Assembly: GCF_014303735.1 (NCBI RefSeq) | Contig: NZ_CP060296.1 | Coordinates: forward strand, 1,685,501-1,749,500 | Length of the DNA stretch: 64,000 nucleotides | From: Variovorax sp. PAMC28562 | Lineage (GTDB): Bacteria > Pseudomonadota > Gammaproteobacteria > Burkholderiales > Burkholderiaceae_C | Reading direction: 5' to 3' | Shown here: one piece after another, positions 24,531 to 32,749 of the stretch | How positions within the stretch are numbered: position 1 is the first letter of the stretch | Layout of the letters: every line of letters starts with the position of its first letter | Position numbers and translations under genes: made by a program | The notes under the pieces: generated by a model | Database searches by the model: none | The model's input: only the letters and a program-made list of their open reading frames with translations | Told to the model about the DNA's origin: nothing

Positions 24531-25862
24531 TTATCGGGTCGTCATCAACGCGTTGGCGACCGCATGGAACGCGGGCAGCGTCAGAGGGTCGTTGCCCGCG
24601 TTGGCAGCGAGGGGGTGCGCTGCGTAGCGCACGATCACCATCTCGGCCTTCGGGTCGACGTAGATGCTCTGGCCGTGGATGCCGCGCGCCATGTAGGCGC
24701 CGTGGTCGTTGTTCGTCGACCACCACATGTCGCGGTACGACCAGCCCGGCAGCAAGGCGTAGCCCGCCTTGGCAAACTTCGCCTTGTTACCACCGCCCGT
24801 AATCTCGGCGATGGCCGACTGCGGAATGACTTGCTGGCCGTTGGCGCGACCGCCGTTGCGCATGGTTTCGCCGAAGCGCGCCAGATCGCGCAGCGTGGTG
24901 TTCAGGCCGCCGCCGCCCGACTCGGTGCCGATGCGGTCGACCATGAAGTAGGCGTCTTGCTCGGCCCCGATGCGGCGCCAGATCTTCTCGGAGAGAAGGT
25001 CGGCCAGCGACTGGCCGGAAGCGCGCCGCAATACCCACGCGAGCACTTCGGCGTTCACCGTCTTGTAGGCGAAGCCTTCGTCGTGCAGGCCTTCTTTTTG
25101 CAGAGTTTTCAGGAAGTCGTAGAAGCTCCTGGGGCCGGCGTAGCCGGGGCCCTGAACCATCATGCCGCCGGCACGCGCGTAGTCGAAAACCTCGGCTTTC
25201 GGGTCGGCGTAGTTCTCCGAGTACTTCACGCCGACGGTCATGTCCATCACTTGGCGCACGGTCGCGTCGCCGTACGCCGTGTCTTTCATTTCCGGCAAAT
25301 ACTTCGTCACCGGCGCAGCCGGATCGAGCTTGCCTTCTGCCACCAGGATGGCGGCCAGCGTGCCGACGAACGACTTGGTCACCGACATCGCCAGGTGCGG
25401 CCGCTCGGGCGTGAGCGCACCGAAATACTTTTCGTAGACGACGTCACCTTTGTGCAGCACAAGGATGCCGTCGGTGTAGGTGCGCGGCAGCATCTGGCCG
25501 AAGGTCATCGGCTCGCCACCCAACGCGGTGAAGGCGATGCCGTCGAGGTCGCGTGGCGCTGCGGGCAACGGGCTGGGCGCACCGCTGCCGCGCCAGACGT
25601 TAGCAGTCGGCACCGACTCGCGCACATGCGAAAAGCTCCAGCGGTTGCGCGGAAAAGCACCCCCTCTCGGGTCGTCGAAGGTGATGAGCTTGTCGGGCGC
25701 GGGCGGAAATCCCTGCATCCAGCCGAGCGCGCCGACCGACGTGGCCGCCGGATCGGGGAGCAGTGCTGGCGCGGGTTGGGCGGTGGCTTCAATCACGATA
25801 AAAAGTCCGGACAGGGCAGCGAGCGTGAGGGCGGCGAGCCCGGAGCGACGAGGAATGAACAT
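24531..25862 (-). CDS. Serine hydrolase, class C beta-lactamase/NylB-like
   Basis: A 443-residue exported hydrolase. The signal peptide is at 1-28 (LTLAALSGLFIVIEATAQP). The catalytic SxxK is in AMSVTKSFVG (Ser160, Lys163). Later features are KTVNAEVLAWVLRRASGQSL and GGGLNTTLRDLARFGETM, as in 6-aminohexanoate-dimer hydrolase-like penicillin-recognising enzymes. Beta-lactam resistance is not implied; esterase or amidase activity is more likely. The C-terminus includes MWWSTNNDHGAYMARG. The substrate is unknown. Confidence 0.88.
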   Translation of the reverse strand: MFIPRRSGLAALTLAALSGLFIVIEATAQPAPALLPDPAATSVGALGWMQGFPPAPDKLITFDDPRGGAFPRNRWSFSHVRESVPTANVWRGSGAPSPLPAAPRDLDGIAFTALGGEPMTFGQMLPRTYTDGILVLHKGDVVYEKYFGALTPERPHLAMSVTKSFVGTLAAILVAEGKLDPAAPVTKYLPEMKDTAYGDATVRQVMDMTVGVKYSENYADPKAEVFDYARAGGMMVQGPGYAGPRSFYDFLKTLQKEGLHDEGFAYKTVNAEVLAWVLRRASGQSLADLLSEKIWRRIGAEQDAYFMVDRIGTESGGGGLNTTLRDLARFGETMRNGGRANGQQVIPQSAIAEITGGGNKAKFAKAGYALLPGWSYRDMWWSTNNDHGAYMARGIHGQSIYVDPKAEMVIVRYAAHPLAANAGNDPLTLPAFHAVANALMTTR

Positions 25863-25876
25863 GAAGCGTCTCCGTT

Positions 25877-26692
25877 TCAGCGTCCGCTGAACCGCGACGG
25901 CCGCCGCTCGACAAACGAGCGCACGCCTTCCGCGGCGTCCTCGCTGTTCGACAGCCGCTTCTGCGTCTCGATGAATTCGGCAACCGCAGCCGCCGGACCT
26001 TCTTCGACCGCTTTCAGAATGTTGAGACGCGTGGCGACAACGGCGAGCGGTGCCTGCGCTGCAATGCGTTGCGCAATCACCAGCGCCTCGTCGAGCTCCT
26101 GGCCCGCTGGCACGACCTTCTGCACGAAGTTGAGTCGATAGGCTTCGGCACTGCCGAACTCGTCGGCGGTGAGCAGATGCAGCATCGCGTTACCCAGGCC
26201 CGCCCGCTCGGCCATCCGCAGCGTGGCGCCGCCGGTCGCCATGATCCCGCGCTGCACTTCGAGCTGTGAGAAGCGGCAGTTATCGGCCGCGACCACGATG
26301 TCGGCACCGAGCATCAGCTCGATGCCCACCGTGAAGCAAATGCCCTTGACCGCCACCACCATCGGCTTGGTACGCCGCCGGTAGCCCGGCAGGCCGAAGT
26401 CGTGCGGCTCGACCAGGCCTTCCGGCACCGCCTTCTCGCCGCGCTTCATGTACTCGGTGATGAGCGGCAGATCGAGCCCGGCGGTGAAGTGATCGCCGAA
26501 GGCATGCAGCACGCCGACGCGCAAGGCAGGGTCGTCGTCGAGCCGCGTGTACGCTTCGGCGAGTTGCCTGAACATGGGCGGCGTCCAGCCGTTGCGCTTG
26601 GCCGGCCGGTTGATGCCGATCAGCAAGACATGGTCGATGACCTGCGTGTCGATGCAGCCTTCGGCGGGAGGTGTGGTGCCAACGACGTTCAT
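25877..26692 (-). CDS. Enoyl-CoA hydratase/isomerase family protein
   Basis: A 271-residue crotonase-fold protein. Blocks include LIGINRPAKRNGWTPPMFRQ, FGDHFTAGLDLPL (first oxyanion region), VKGICFTVGIELMLGADIVV (second) and EVQRGIMATGGATLRMAERA. It belongs to beta-oxidation or another acyl-CoA route. Start ATG 26692 (MNVVGTTPP). It lies 32 nt after the 3-hydroxyacyl-CoA dehydrogenase gene, so the two probably form one operon for consecutive steps. Confidence 0.9.
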   Translation of the reverse strand: MNVVGTTPPAEGCIDTQVIDHVLLIGINRPAKRNGWTPPMFRQLAEAYTRLDDDPALRVGVLHAFGDHFTAGLDLPLITEYMKRGEKAVPEGLVEPHDFGLPGYRRRTKPMVVAVKGICFTVGIELMLGADIVVAADNCRFSQLEVQRGIMATGGATLRMAERAGLGNAMLHLLTADEFGSAEAYRLNFVQKVVPAGQELDEALVIAQRIAAQAPLAVVATRLNILKAVEEGPAAAVAEFIETQKRLSNSEDAAEGVRSFVERRPSRFSGR

Positions 26693-26724
26693 TTTTTGTG
26701 TCTCCGGTTTTATATTGTTATTGC

Positions 26725-27573
26725 TCAGTAAGCGTAGACGCCGCGCTTCGTCTTGCGGCCGAGCTGACCGGCTGCGACCATTTCCTTCAGAAGCGGGCAC
26801 GGCCGGTACTTGGAGTCCCCGAATTGCGCGAGGTACACCTCCATCACCGCCAGGCACACGTCGAGCCCGATCATGTCGGCCAGCGCCAGTGGCCCGATCG
26901 GCTGGTTGCAGCCCAGCTTCATGCCGGCGTCGATGTCTTCGGCGGTCGCGAGTCCTTCTGACAGCACGAAAAAAGCTTCGTTGATCATCGGCACCAGGAT
27001 GCGGTTGACCACGAAACCGGGTGCGTTCTTGACGGTGATCGGCGACTTGCCCAACCTCACGGCCAGCGCTTTCACCGCATCGTGCGTTTCGTCGCTGGTG
27101 AGGTAGCCGCGAATGATCTCCACCAGCGCCATCATCGGCACCGGGTTGAAGAAGTGCATGCCGATGAAGCGCTCCGAGCGCGAAGTGGCGGCCGCCAGCT
27201 GCGTGATCGAAATCGACGAGGTGTTCGACGCGATGATCACCTCGGGCGCGAGCAGTTCGTCGACCTGCTTCAGGATCTTGAATTTGAGCGCCTCATTTTC
27301 GGTCGCGGCTTCGATGACCAGTTGCGCGCTCTTCAGCTCCGCGTAGTCGGTCGAGCCTTTGATGAGCGCGAGCGCGGCGTCTTTTTGCGCAGCCGTCAGC
27401 TTCTCTTTCTTGATGAGCCGGTCTAGGCTGCCCGCCACCGCCGCAATGCCCTTGTCGACCGCGGCCTGCGCGATGTCGACCATGACGACTTTTACGCCGG
27501 CCACAGCGCAGGCCTGCGCGATGCCGTTGCCCATGGTGCCGGCGCCGATGATGCCGACGGTCTGAATCGCCAT
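26725..27573 (-). CDS. 3-hydroxybutyryl-CoA dehydrogenase
   Basis: A 282-residue 3-hydroxyacyl-CoA dehydrogenase. The N-terminal Rossmann motif is VGIIGAGTMGNGIAQACAVA. The catalytic stretch is SRSERFIGMHFFNPVPMMALVEIIRG (His of GMHFFNP) with downstream KNAPGFVVNRILVPMINEA. The C-terminal helical domain ends KTKRGVYAY. It makes acetoacetyl-CoA from 3-hydroxybutyryl-CoA or the reverse, linking to polyhydroxybutyrate metabolism. It is upstream of the enoyl-CoA hydratase on the same strand. Confidence 0.94.
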   Translation of the reverse strand: MAIQTVGIIGAGTMGNGIAQACAVAGVKVVMVDIAQAAVDKGIAAVAGSLDRLIKKEKLTAAQKDAALALIKGSTDYAELKSAQLVIEAATENEALKFKILKQVDELLAPEVIIASNTSSISITQLAAATSRSERFIGMHFFNPVPMMALVEIIRGYLTSDETHDAVKALAVRLGKSPITVKNAPGFVVNRILVPMINEAFFVLSEGLATAEDIDAGMKLGCNQPIGPLALADMIGLDVCLAVMEVYLAQFGDSKYRPCPLLKEMVAAGQLGRKTKRGVYAY

Positions 27574-27677
27574 TTGAAAACTCCTCGAAGTGTTGGAAAA
27601 ACGTTGGAAGACAGGCGCGTTGCGAGGGCGAGCCGATGGGTGTCATTGTGGAACACGCGGTGATTTAAAGTTGTCGC

Positions 27678-28922
27678 ATGACCATCATCGGCACGCCTCT
27701 TTCTTCTTCCGCAACCCGCGTCATGCTGCTCGGCTCCGGCGAGCTCGGCAAGGAGGTGCTGATCGCCTTGCAGCGGCTCGGTGTCGAGACCATCGCGGTC
27801 GACCGCTATGCCGACGCTCCGGGCCAGCAAGTCGCGCACCACGCGCGCACCATCACGATGAGCGACCCCGCGGCACTCAAGGCGCTGATCGAGGCCGAGA
27901 AGCCCGACCTCGTCGTGCCAGAAATCGAAGCGATCGCCACGCACATGCTGCAGGAGCTCGAAGACGCTGGTGTGGTGCGTGTCATTCCTACCGCGCGTGC
28001 GGCGCGTCTCACGATGGACCGCGAGGGCATTCGTCGCCTCGCTGCGGAAACGCTCGGCGTGCCGACCAGCCCGTACAAGTTTTGCGATTCGCTCGCCGAG
28101 TTGCAGGCCGCCATCGATGGTCACGACAAAGACGAAGACGAAGACAAAGACAAGGGCGAAAAGGGCATCGGCTACCCCTGCATCGTCAAGCCGGTCATGA
28201 GCAGTTCCGGCAAGGGCCAAAGCAAGATCGACGGACCGGCCGATGTTCAAAAAGCGTGGGACTACGCCATGGCCGGCGGCCGTGTCAGTCACGGGCGAGT
28301 GATCGTCGAAGGCTTCATCGACTTCGACTACGAGATCACGCTGCTGACGGTGCGGGCACGCGGCGCAGCAGGCGCCGTCGAAACGAAGTTCTGTGAACCG
28401 ATCGGCCATGTGCAGGTAAGCGGCGATTACGTCGAAAGCTGGCAGCCGCACCCGATGGCGCCTGCGGCCTTGCTGAAAGCGCAGCAGATCGCCGAAGCCG
28501 TGACGTCCGACCTCGGCGGTCAGGGCCTGTTCGGCGTCGAGCTGTTCGTCAAGGGCGACGAGGTCTGGTTCAGCGAAGTGAGCCCGCGACCGCACGACAC
28601 CGGCATGGTGACGATGGCGACGCAGTGGCAAAACGAGTTCGAGCTGCACGCACGCGCCATCCTCGGATTGCCGGTCGACACCACGCTGAAAAGCGCGGGC
28701 GCCAGCGCGGTGATCTACGGCGGTGTCGACGCCACCGGCATCGTGTTCGACGGCATTGCCGATGCGCTGCAAGTGCCGGGGTCGGACATCCGTCTCTTCG
28801 GCAAGCCCGAGAGCTTCGTCAAGCGACGCATGGGCGTGGCGCTGGTGCATGCGGCCGATGTGGACACGGCGCGGTCGCGGGCGAAAGATGCGGCTTCGCG
28901 GGTGAAGCCGCGCAAGGCCTGA
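27678..28922 (+). CDS. purT: Formate-dependent GAR transformylase PurT, with acidic insertion
   Basis: A 414-residue ATP-grasp enzyme that forms formyl-GAR in purine synthesis. Recognised blocks are [36 protein letters not shown] (P-loop-like lid), [15 protein letters not shown] and [17 protein letters not shown]. Residues about 149-163 ([15 protein letters not shown]) are an additional acidic/basic low-complexity segment encoded by hexamer repeats (GACAAA/GACGAA); E. coli PurT is 392 residues and lacks it. It sits on a surface loop before the lid (inference). The gene appears intact. Confidence 0.95.
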   Translation: MTIIGTPLSSSATRVMLLGSGELGKEVLIALQRLGVETIAVDRYADAPGQQVAHHARTITMSDPAALKALIEAEKPDLVVPEIEAIATHMLQELEDAGVVRVIPTARAARLTMDREGIRRLAAETLGVPTSPYKFCDSLAELQAAIDGHDKDEDEDKDKGEKGIGYPCIVKPVMSSSGKGQSKIDGPADVQKAWDYAMAGGRVSHGRVIVEGFIDFDYEITLLTVRARGAAGAVETKFCEPIGHVQVSGDYVESWQPHPMAPAALLKAQQIAEAVTSDLGGQGLFGVELFVKGDEVWFSEVSPRPHDTGMVTMATQWQNEFELHARAILGLPVDTTLKSAGASAVIYGGVDATGIVFDGIADALQVPGSDIRLFGKPESFVKRRMGVALVHAADVDTARSRAKDAASRVKPRKA

Positions 28923-28985
28923 GGCAGAGGCCAATCCGAAGAGCCGATTCAAATAGCAATCAAAAAACCAACCGGAGACATTCGA

Positions 28986-29924
28986 ATGTTGCACCCCCAA
29001 GCCCGCGCACTGATGGACCTGATGGCGGAGCGCGGCGTGCCACCGACCCATACGCTGTCACCCGCCGAGGCGCGCGCTTTCTACCGTGAGCGGCGCACCT
29101 TTACGCAGCCTGAACCGCCGCAAGTCGCGGCAGTGCGCGAGCTGACGGCTACTACGCCACAGGGCGACATCCCGCTTCGCCTGTATCGGCCGCTGGGTCC
29201 TGACGCCACAACGGTGTTGCCGGTGCTGGTTTATTACCACGGCGGGGGCTGGGTCATTGGCGACCTCGACACGCACGACACGCTGTGCCGCGAGCTGGCA
29301 AACGCGGCCGGTTGTGCGGTCGTCGCTGTCGACTACCGCATGGGGCCGGAGCATCGCTTTCCGGCTGCAGTCGACGATGTATTGGCTGCCACCCGCTGGG
29401 TGCGCGAGCAGGCTGGTGCGTTGAGGCTCGATCCCGGCCGTCTCGCAGTGGGCGGCGACAGTGCCGGCGGCAATCTGGCCGCTTTGGTCGCGCTGGCGGC
29501 CCGTGATGCCGGCGATCTGCCGATCGCGTTCCAGTTGCTGATCTACCCAGCCACCGACATGCGCCGCGGGCATCCTTCGCACACGACCAACGGAGACGGC
29601 TATGTGCTGACACGCGACACGCTCGCTTACTTTCACGACCACTACATCGCTGACCCCGCGCACGATCTCGATTGGCGCGCATCGCCGTTGCTGCACACCG
29701 ATCTGGCGGGATTGCCGCCGGCACTGGTAATCACGGCTGGCTACGACCCATTGCGGGATGAAGGCCTGGACTACGCCCGCGCACTGACCGAGGCCGGCAA
29801 CCGAGCGACCTGCGTCTGCTTCGAGCGGCAGATTCACGGCTTCATCACGATGGGCCGCGTGCTCGACGAGGCGAACACGGCGGTGGCTTTGTGTGCGGCC
29901 GAACTTCGGCGCGTATTGGGTTAA
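28986..29924 (+). CDS. Alpha/beta hydrolase (HSL-family acetyl esterase)
   Basis: A 312-residue hormone-sensitive-lipase-family esterase. The oxyanion motif HGGG lies at 85-88, the nucleophile elbow GDSAGG at 157-162 (Ser159), the acid in GYDPLRDEG and the catalytic His in QIHGFITMG. It cleaves short acyl esters in the cytosol; there is no signal peptide. A ribosome-binding site CCGGAG lies 7-10 nt upstream. A bidirectional terminator follows at 29981. Confidence 0.93.
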   Translation: MLHPQARALMDLMAERGVPPTHTLSPAEARAFYRERRTFTQPEPPQVAAVRELTATTPQGDIPLRLYRPLGPDATTVLPVLVYYHGGGWVIGDLDTHDTLCRELANAAGCAVVAVDYRMGPEHRFPAAVDDVLAATRWVREQAGALRLDPGRLAVGGDSAGGNLAALVALAARDAGDLPIAFQLLIYPATDMRRGHPSHTTNGDGYVLTRDTLAYFHDHYIADPAHDLDWRASPLLHTDLAGLPPALVITAGYDPLRDEGLDYARALTEAGNRATCVCFERQIHGFITMGRVLDEANTAVALCAAELRRVLG

Positions 29925-29980
29925 CCGCGCGGGCTAGCCGCGGACAGGCCCGGCGCGCTGACCCACATCGCGCCAGATGC

Positions 29981-30007
29981 AAAAAAGGCTCCCGAGGGAG
30001 CCTTTTT
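29981..30007. terminator. Bidirectional rho-independent terminator
   Basis: A stem GGCTCCC/GGGAGCC (29987-29993 and 29996-30002) is flanked by six A on the left and five T on the right. It serves the + strand esterase and the - strand RNA-binding protein gene. Confidence 0.88.
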
Positions 30008-30039
30008 ATCTATTGCGTGAGCAACCGAGCTGCTAGAGC

Positions 30040-30474
30040 TTAGTAACCGCCGCGGCTTCCGCCGCCGCCGCCACCACCGTAGCCGCCGCCGCCACCGCTG
30101 CGGCCACCGCCGCCGCCGCCACCACCGTAGCCGCCACCGCCACCACCGGCGCCGCCGCCGCCGTATCCACCGCCGCCGCCGCTACGGCCGCCACCACCAC
30201 CGAAACCGCCGCCAGCTGGGCGGGGTTCCATCGGACGGGCTTCGTTCACGGTCAGGGCGCGACCGTCGAGCGAATGGCCGTTCATGCCTTCGATGGCTGC
30301 CAACGCTTCAGCGTCGGTACCCATTTCGACAAAGCCGAAGCCCTTCGAGCGGCCGGTGTCACGTTCCATCATGACCTTGGCAGATGCGACCGAACCGTAC
30401 TGGCCGAAGGCCTGCTCGAGGTCGTTGTCACGGATGTTGTAGGACAGATTGCCTACGTAAAGTTTCTTGCCCAT
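30040..30474 (-). CDS. Glycine-rich RNA-binding protein (RRM)
   Basis: A 144-residue protein: one RRM domain (3-80) with RNP2 LYVGNL (5-10) and RNP1 KGFGFVEM (44-51), then a Gly/Tyr/Arg/Ser-rich tail (about 90-144) resembling RGG/GGY low-complexity domains. It parallels cyanobacterial Rbp and plant cold-inducible GRPs. The tail's GGN runs are encoded by repetitive DNA at about 30045-30200 and may vary in length between strains. A role in RNA chaperoning under cold or stress is likely by family. Confidence 0.94.
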   Translation of the reverse strand: MGKKLYVGNLSYNIRDNDLEQAFGQYGSVASAKVMMERDTGRSKGFGFVEMGTDAEALAAIEGMNGHSLDGRALTVNEARPMEPRPAGGGFGGGGGRSGGGGGYGGGGAGGGGGGYGGGGGGGGRSGGGGGYGGGGGGGSRGGY

Positions 30475-30650
30475 GGAGGGACTCCTAATTCAGACCAACA
30501 AAACAAAGCGATGGAGTCCCAGAATCACAACAAACAAATGCGCTGTGGCGCGAAACTGACCGATCACCGGATCACGTGCTCACAAAGATAAATTGCTGGC
30601 ACGTCCATCTATTATCCGCCTGATTTGCAGTTTGGGTACGAAATCGTGTT

Positions 30651-30887
30651 TTATTGATCGTTCCGGCGTGGCGCCGAGCGATTTCGCAACGGTTTGAGCA
30701 GGTCCGAAAGCCCGTTGTGGTCGATTTCATGCATCAGCGCGAGCAGGCGGCCAATTTCTCCCGAGGGAAAACCCTCGCGCGCGAACCATGTGAGGTAGTT
30801 GCCGGGCACATCGGCGATCAGTTTGCCTTTATGTTTGCCAAATGGCATTTCCAGCGTGACGAGGCGTTCCAGGTCTTCGGGCTTCAT
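30651..30887 (-). CDS. DUF3820 family protein
   Basis: A 78-residue protein with MPFGKHKGKLIADVPGNYLT, the DUF3820 core (a putative nucleic-acid-linked domain also seen at the end of exonuclease X-like proteins). ATG 30887 is 5 nt after the SUI1-like gene stop, so the two are co-transcribed. I reject the longer upstream frame because it lies over the SUI1 gene out of frame. Function unknown. Confidence 0.82.
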   Translation of the reverse strand: MKPEDLERLVTLEMPFGKHKGKLIADVPGNYLTWFAREGFPSGEIGRLLALMHEIDHNGLSDLLKPLRNRSAPRRNDQ

Positions 30888-30892
30888 GTGCT

Positions 30893-31276
30893 TCAGCCGC
30901 CGCTGCGTTTCACGCTGCGGCCTTGCTTCACCAGCGCCGTGGTCACGACATCGCGATGATCGCCCTGGATCTCGATGACGCCGTCCTTCACCGTACCGCC
31001 GGAGCCGCAGGATGCCTTGAGTTGTTTTGCCAGCAATGCCATCGCATCGGCATCGAGCCCAAGGCCTTTGATCAGCGTCACGCCCTTGCCTTTGCGGCCC
31101 TTGGTCTCGTGCGATAGACGCACAATGCCGTCGGTGGGTGGCGCGGGCGCCCTGACTTGGCCGCAGCACACGCACGAAGCGACCGGCTGACGGCAATCGG
31201 GGCAGATGCGCCCAGCGTCGGTGGAATAGACCAGCCGGCTGGAGGATGCTCCGGACGTGACGGTGCGCTTGATCAT
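30893..31276 (-). CDS. SUI1/YciH-like translation initiation factor
   Basis: A 127-residue protein. The N-terminal CPDCRQPVASCVCCG cluster could bind zinc. The C-terminal SUI1 domain has HETKGRKGKGVTLIKGLGLD, CGSGGTVKDGVIEIQGDHRD and a Lys-rich end. E. coli YciH and eukaryotic eIF1 help start-codon fidelity. It precedes the DUF3820 gene by 5 nt. It is divergent from rhlE, which begins 50 nt away. Confidence 0.9.
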   Translation of the reverse strand: MIKRTVTSGASSSRLVYSTDAGRICPDCRQPVASCVCCGQVRAPAPPTDGIVRLSHETKGRKGKGVTLIKGLGLDADAMALLAKQLKASCGSGGTVKDGVIEIQGDHRDVVTTALVKQGRSVKRSGG

Positions 31277-31326
31277 TTCGACGATTTTATTTGTGACGTT
31301 TATATTTTTATCAGCACGCTGACCTC

Positions 31327-32619
31327 ATGCCATTTTCTTCACTGGGCTTGATTCCCGCCCTCTTGCGCGCCGCAACCGAGTTGGGCTACGCCACGCCGAC
31401 CCCGATCCAGTCGGCTGCGATCCCGCCGATTCTGCAGGGCCGCGACGTGCTCGGTTCGGCCCAAACCGGCTCGGGCAAGACGGCCGCATTTTCCTTGCCG
31501 ATGCTGCAACGCCTGGCAGCCGGGCAGCATCACACGCCGCGCCGTGTCCGTGCGCTGGTACTCGTGCCCACGCGGGAGCTCGCGGCGCAGGTCGGCGAGG
31601 CGCTGCGCAGCCTGGCGCAGCATCTGCCCGAGCCGCTGCGCATTGCCATCGCCTTTGGCGGCGTCTCGATCAATCCGCAAATGATGGGCTTGCGCGGCGG
31701 CGCCGACATCATGGTCGCTACGCCGGGGCGGCTGCTCGACCTGGTGGCGCACAACGCGCTGAAGCTGGCGTCGGTCGAGACGCTGGTGCTCGACGAAGCC
31801 GACCGCCTGTTCGATCTCGGCTTTGCCGAAGAGCTCGGGCGCATCCTGGCGATGCTGCCTGCCGAGCGGCAGAACCTGCTGTTTTCAGCGACTTTTCCTG
31901 CCGCGATCCAGGGCCTGGCCGACAGCCTGCTTCGCGACCCAGTGCGAGTCGAAGTGCAAGGCGCGCCCGGCACCGAGCCGGCCATCGTGCAGCGTGCGAT
32001 CGAGGTCGACGCCAACCGCCGCACCCAGTTGCTGCGGCACCTGATCAAAGAAAGCAAATGGGAGCGCGTGCTGGTGTTCGTCGCGACCCAGCACGCCGCC
32101 CAGACGGTGGCAGAAAAGCTCTACAAGAACCACATCTACGCCGTGCCGTTCCACGGTGACATCGCCCAAGGCACGCGTACCGACATCCTGGCGCAGTTCA
32201 AGGACAGCCGCTGGGACGTGGTGGTCGCCACCGATCTGGCTGCGCGCGGCCTCGACATCGCCGACTTGCCCGTCGTTATCAATTACGACCTGCCGCGCTC
32301 ACCGGTCGACTACACGCACCGCATCGGGCGCACCGGCCGCGCAGGGGAAACCGGGGTCGCGATCAGCTTCGTCACGGCGGAGAGCGCGGCGCATTTCAGC
32401 TTGATCGAAAAACGGCAAGGCTTGAGCTTGCCGCGAGAGCGTATCGAGGGCTTCGAGCCGACCGAAGCAGCGGTCGCGGTCCTGGAGGCAGTGGCCATCG
32501 CTGCGCCAACGTCGAGCACGGGCGGCGTCAAGGGCAAACGGCCGAGCAAGAAGGACAAGCTGCGCGCCGCGGCAGCGCAGGCAGTGGGCGCTCCCGTCGT
32601 CGACGTACCGCAAGACTGA
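31327..32619 (+). CDS. rhlE: DEAD-box RNA helicase RhlE-like
   Basis: A 430-residue helicase. Motifs in order are the Q motif (TPTPIQSAAIPPIL, 24-37), motif I AQTGSGKT (45-52), PTRELAAQ, motif II DEAD in LVLDEADRLFDLGF, motif III SAT, and VVATDLAARGLDI. Motif VI is HRIGRTGRAGETG. A basic C-terminal tail ends the protein. It unwinds RNA in ribosome assembly or decay. No N-terminal extension is visible; the ATG at 31327 matches the family N-terminus. A terminator follows at 32641. Confidence 0.95.
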   Translation: MPFSSLGLIPALLRAATELGYATPTPIQSAAIPPILQGRDVLGSAQTGSGKTAAFSLPMLQRLAAGQHHTPRRVRALVLVPTRELAAQVGEALRSLAQHLPEPLRIAIAFGGVSINPQMMGLRGGADIMVATPGRLLDLVAHNALKLASVETLVLDEADRLFDLGFAEELGRILAMLPAERQNLLFSATFPAAIQGLADSLLRDPVRVEVQGAPGTEPAIVQRAIEVDANRRTQLLRHLIKESKWERVLVFVATQHAAQTVAEKLYKNHIYAVPFHGDIAQGTRTDILAQFKDSRWDVVVATDLAARGLDIADLPVVINYDLPRSPVDYTHRIGRTGRAGETGVAISFVTAESAAHFSLIEKRQGLSLPRERIEGFEPTEAAVAVLEAVAIAAPTSSTGGVKGKRPSKKDKLRAAAAQAVGAPVVDVPQD

Positions 32620-32640
32620 CGGGCACACCAGGCAGGCGAA

Positions 32641-32673
32641 AAAAAAGGCATGGGCGCAGTGCCCATGCCTTTT
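32641..32673. terminator. Bidirectional rho-independent terminator after rhlE
   Basis: Stem GGCATGGGC (32647-32655), loop GCAGT, GCCCATGCC (32661-32669), followed by TTTT on + and preceded by A6 on the left. It separates rhlE from the convergent aldehyde dehydrogenase gene. Confidence 0.88.
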
Positions 32674-32680
32674 CTCATTT

Positions 32681-32699
32681 GCAGACCATCACGGTCTGC
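32681..32699. repeat. Inverted repeat 7+5+7
   Basis: GCAGACC and GGTCTGC surround ATCAC. It is the second of three hairpins between the convergent rhlE and gabD genes; it has no T tract. Confidence 0.65.
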
Positions 32700-32700
32700 T

Positions 32701-32733
32701 GCAGTAGGTGCCGCGCGGGGCGGCACCTACTGC
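32701..32733. repeat. Inverted repeat 14+5+14
   Basis: GCAGTAGGTGCCGC pairs perfectly with GCGGCACCTACTGC across a GCGGG loop. It is the longest perfect stem I found in the window and lies 17 nt before the gabD stop. It may be a strong mRNA 3' end barrier or a repeat-family member. Confidence 0.65.
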
Positions 32734-32749
32734 GCGGTCTCGTTCGGTG

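Noticed and set aside
24531..25862. True beta-lactamase
   Set aside because: The SxxK motif is shared by many serine hydrolases; the context and C-terminal blocks fit NylB-like enzymes rather than resistance genes.
30045..30200. CRISPR-like or tandem repeat array in glycine-rich codons
   Set aside because: The repeats are GGN codons of a coding tail with no spacers; explained by the RNA-binding protein.
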